From contig CAVSYR010000002.1 in assembly GCA_963732225.1 (NCBI GenBank), forward strand, positions 930,001 to 994,000: a DNA stretch of 64,000 bases, read 5' to 3'. The first letter of the stretch is position 1, and each line of letters starts with the position of its first letter. This DNA comes from VRUE01 sp963732225. Lineage in GTDB: Bacteria; Actinomycetota; Thermoleophilia; Solirubrobacterales; 70-9. Positions 61,616-64,000 of the stretch are shown here, piece after piece. Under the pieces are notes generated by a model, which saw nothing but the letters and a program-made list of their open reading frames with translations, did not search any database and had not been told where the DNA came from. Made by a program: the position numbers and the translations under genes.

Positions 61616-62821
61616 TTGGAGATCGACATCGGTCGAGGCAAGAAGGGGCGGCGCGCCTACGGATTCGATGACATCGCGATCGTTCCGTCGCGCCGCACCC
61701 GCGACCCTGACGACATTGACATCAGCTGGACCCTTGGCCCCTATCGCTTCGAGCTGCCCTTGGTTGCCTCGGCGATGGACGGAGTTGTCAGTCCCGACAC
61801 CGCCGTGCTCGTCAATGAGCTGGGTGGGCTGGGCGTGCTCAACCTGGAGGGGATCTGGACCCGCTTCGAGAACGCCGAGGAAAAGCTGGAGATGGTCGCC
61901 GCGGCGCCCAAGCACGAGGCGACGCGGATCATGCAGGAGATCTACACCGAGCCGGTCAAGCCCGAGCTGATCGGCAAGCGGATCGCCGAAATCAAGCAGC
62001 GGGGCGCCGTTGCCTGCGGCTCGCTGACGCCGCAGAAAGTGCGCGAGCACTACGAGATCGCGGTCGAGGCCGGGATCGACATCCTCGTCATCCAGGGCAC
62101 GGTGATCTCCGCCGAACACGTCTCGACCACGGTCGAGCCGCTCAACCTGAAGGAGTTCATCGCCGAGGTGCCGGTGCCGACGGTGGTCGGCGGCTGCGCC
62201 TCCTATTCGACCGGGCTGCACCTGATGCGGACCGGCGCGGTTGGCGTTCTGGTCGGGGTCGGCCCCGGTGCCGCCTGCACCACCCGCGGCGTACTGGGCA
62301 TCGGTGTGCCGCAGGCGACGGCGATCGCCGACGTCGCGGCCGCCCGCTCGCAGCACATGCTCGAGACCGGTGAGTACGTCAACGTGATCGCCGACGGCGG
62401 CATGCGCACCGGCGGCGACGTCTCCAAGGCAATCGCCTGCGGCGCCGACTCGGTGATGGTCGGTTCGCCCCTGGCCCGTGCCAAGGAGGCCCCCGGCCGC
62501 GGCTTCCACTGGGGGATGGCGACCTTCCATCCCTCGCTGCCGCGCGGCACCCGCGTCACCACCAAGCAGGACGGGACGCTGGAGGAGATCCTGCTCGGCC
62601 CGGCCCAGGAGAACGACGGCACCTTCAACCTGATGGGGGCGCTGAAGACCTCGATGGCCACCTGTGGCTACGAGGACATCCGTTCCTTCCAGCGGGCCGA
62701 GGTGATGGTCGCTCCTGCCCTGATGAGCGAGGGCAAGAAGCTGCAGAACGAGCAGCAGGTGGGCATGGGGTCGAACGGGCGCGCGGCGGTCTCTGCCGGT
62801 GTTGGAGTCGCCGACGACTGA
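61616..62821 (+). CDS. guaB3: GuaB3-type IMP dehydrogenase-related protein
   Basis: 401 residues, TTG start after GGAGGACC. TIM barrel with YGFDDIAIVPS, SAMDGVVS, the GPGAACTTRGV loop (catalytic-Cys region) and IADGGMRTGGDV. No CBS domains. Actinobacterial GuaB3 proteins resemble IMP dehydrogenase but their activity has been questioned; some reports assign GMP reductase-like activity to related proteins. It overlaps guaA. Confidence 0.88.
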   Translation: MEIDIGRGKKGRRAYGFDDIAIVPSRRTRDPDDIDISWTLGPYRFELPLVASAMDGVVSPDTAVLVNELGGLGVLNLEGIWTRFENAEEKLEMVAAAPKHEATRIMQEIYTEPVKPELIGKRIAEIKQRGAVACGSLTPQKVREHYEIAVEAGIDILVIQGTVISAEHVSTTVEPLNLKEFIAEVPVPTVVGGCASYSTGLHLMRTGAVGVLVGVGPGAACTTRGVLGIGVPQATAIADVAAARSQHMLETGEYVNVIADGGMRTGGDVSKAIACGADSVMVGSPLARAKEAPGRGFHWGMATFHPSLPRGTRVTTKQDGTLEEILLGPAQENDGTFNLMGALKTSMATCGYEDIRSFQRAEVMVAPALMSEGKKLQNEQQVGMGSNGRAAVSAGVGVADD

Positions 62822-64000
62822 GGCCGGCGCCTCAACAGCGCCGGTCCAGGCCTCCGAGGAGGTTCTCGTCCTCGATTTCGGGGGGCAGTACTCGCAGCTG
62901 ATCGCGCGGCGGATACGCGAGTGCGGCGTTTTCGCCGAGCTGCTGCCCTCGACCACGTCGGTGGAGAAGATTCGCGAGCGCCGCCCCAAGGGGCTGGTGC
63001 TCTCCGGTGGCCCGGCCTCGGTGTACGAGGTCGGGGCGCCGGCCTTCCCCACCGAGCTGCTCGATCTGGAGATTCCCCTGCTGGGGATCTGTTACGGAAT
63101 GCAGGCGATGGTTCAGTCGCTCGGCGGCAGGGTCGAGGCGGCGGAGTCCGGCGAGTTCGGGCGGACCGATTTGACGCTGACCGACGGTGGCGGCAAGCTG
63201 CTCGCCGGCTTGCCCGAGGAGCAGCATTGCTGGATGAGTCATCGCGACGCCGTCTTCGAGCCGCCCGAGGGCTTCACCGCCCTGGCCTCGAGCCCGGGTT
63301 CGCCGGTGGCCGCCTGCGAGTACCCAGACCGCGGCCTCTACGGGATCCAGTTCCACCCCGAGGTGGTTCACACGCCGTACGGGACGGAGATCCTCACCCG
63401 CTTCCTGCGCGACGTCGCTGGCTGCGTCGAGCAATGGTCACCGCAATCGGTGATCGCCGAACAGGTGGCGAAGATCCAGGCGCAGGTGGGAGAGGGACGG
63501 GTGATCTGCGGGCTCTCTGGCGGCGTCGACTCCTCGGTCGCGGCGCTGCTGGTCCACAAGGCGATCGGCGCGCAGTTGACCTGCGTCTTCGTCGACCACG
63601 GCCTGATGCGACTGAACGAGGCCGAGCAAGTAGTGGCCGCCTTCGAGCAGTTCGGCATCCCCCTGGTCCACGTCGAAGCCGAGCAGCGCTTCCTCGACAA
63701 GCTGGCCGGGCAGGACGAGCCCGAGCGCAAGCGCAAGATCATCGGCGAGGAGTTCATCCGCGTCTTCGAGGAGGAGGCGGCCAAGCTCGAGGACGCTGCC
63801 TTCCTGGTCCAGGGCACGCTCTACTCGGACGTGATCGAGTCCGGCGGCAGCGAGAACGCGGCGACGATCAAGTCGCACCACAACGTCGGCGGCCTGCCCG
63901 ACGACCTCGAGTTCGAGCTGGTCGAGCCGCTGCGGATGCTGTTCAAGGACGAGGTTCGCGCGGTTGGTGCTGAGCTCGGCCTGCCCGAGCGGATGGTCTG
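62799..64000 (+). CDS. guaA: GMP synthase (glutamine-hydrolysing), cut by right edge
   Basis: About 400 residues visible. Class I amidotransferase half: VLVLDFGGQYSQLIARR, active-site cysteine in GICYGMQ, and QFHPEV. ATP-pyrophosphatase half: P-loop SGGVDSS, then VDHGLMR, VQGTLYSDVIESG and KSHHNVGGLP. XMP to GMP. Proposed start GTG 62799 (or TTG 62802) within the end of guaB3, as no start lies between there and the conserved region. The C-terminus is outside the window. Confidence 0.92.
   Translation, partial: MLESPTTEAGASTAPVQASEEVLVLDFGGQYSQLIARRIRECGVFAELLPSTTSVEKIRERRPKGLVLSGGPASVYEVGAPAFPTELLDLEIPLLGICYGMQAMVQSLGGRVEAAESGEFGRTDLTLTDGGGKLLAGLPEEQHCWMSHRDAVFEPPEGFTALASSPGSPVAACEYPDRGLYGIQFHPEVVHTPYGTEILTRFLRDVAGCVEQWSPQSVIAEQVAKIQAQVGEGRVICGLSGGVDSSVAALLVHKAIGAQLTCVFVDHGLMRLNEAEQVVAAFEQFGIPLVHVEAEQRFLDKLAGQDEPERKRKIIGEEFIRVFEEEAAKLEDAAFLVQGTLYSDVIESGGSENAATIKSHHNVGGLPDDLEFELVEPLRMLFKDEVRAVGAELGLPERMV

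Overview
The window is GC-rich, gene-dense chromosomal DNA from an actinobacterium. The gene content points to the deep-branching class Thermoleophilia (Solirubrobacterales and relatives). Evidence for Actinobacteria: a CysO-type sulfur-carrier cysteine operon, a SUF operon with SufU, a GuaB3-type protein next to guaA, and a helicase/nuclease pair. Evidence for Thermoleophilia: large exported proteins with FnIII-like and beta-propeller segments and a collagen-like exported protein, families I associate with that class. The class assignment is inference. I see no rRNA operon, CRISPR array, insertion sequence or prophage.

Layout. 1-6.9 kb: a RecB/AddB-type nuclease and a UvrD-type helicase (cut by the left edge), an unusual tRNA-like RNA with its own terminator, an alpha/beta hydrolase, a HAD phosphatase and SufT. 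6.9-14.2 kb: a low-GC exported protein, FxsA, a wax ester synthase/DGAT-type acyltransferase, IspH, a cysteine-less thioredoxin-like protein, and a cupredoxin-like/polytopic membrane protein pair. 14.2-22 kb: the SUF Fe-S assembly locus on the minus strand (Rrf2 regulator, sufC, sufS, sufU, Rieske protein, sufB, sufD), interrupted by two plus-strand genes. 22-27 kb: an MFS exporter, a response regulator and a histidine kinase, with an AbiEi-like gene lying antisense between the two regulators; then htpX.

27-39.2 kb: an accessory block for the cell surface. Five consecutive exported-protein genes, the last four overlapping or nearly so, are flanked by three TetR-type regulators. Two homologous promoters about 9.85 kb apart bracket the cluster: one lies upstream of its first gene, the other drives the downstream TetR pair. 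39.2-42.4 kb: a cysteine pathway (rhodanese-MoeZ, CysO, CysM, Mec) with the same 20-bp operator-like element upstream of moeZ and of cysM. 42.4-50.3 kb, minus strand: two uncharacterised genes, then a coiled-coil protein, NadB, HyuA and HyuB in apparent coupling, and a glycosyltransferase.

50.3-64 kb: a Flp-type pilin-like protein, a VapBC pair with an operator palindrome on its start codon, rph, rdgB, a CDF transporter, a non-coding stretch with two very long inverted repeats, a TldD/TldE pair, HU, pyrF, a LysM protein with a D,D-carboxypeptidase and a PfkB kinase in coupled order, guaB3 and guaA (cut by the right edge).

Many adjacent genes overlap by 4 nt (ATGA, GTGA, TTGA, CTGA, possibly ATAG), so translational coupling is common here. 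The least explained items are the tRNA-like RNA at 4.2-4.5 kb, the TetR-bracketed surface cluster, the repeated cysteine-pathway element, and the inverted repeats at 53.9-54.3 kb.
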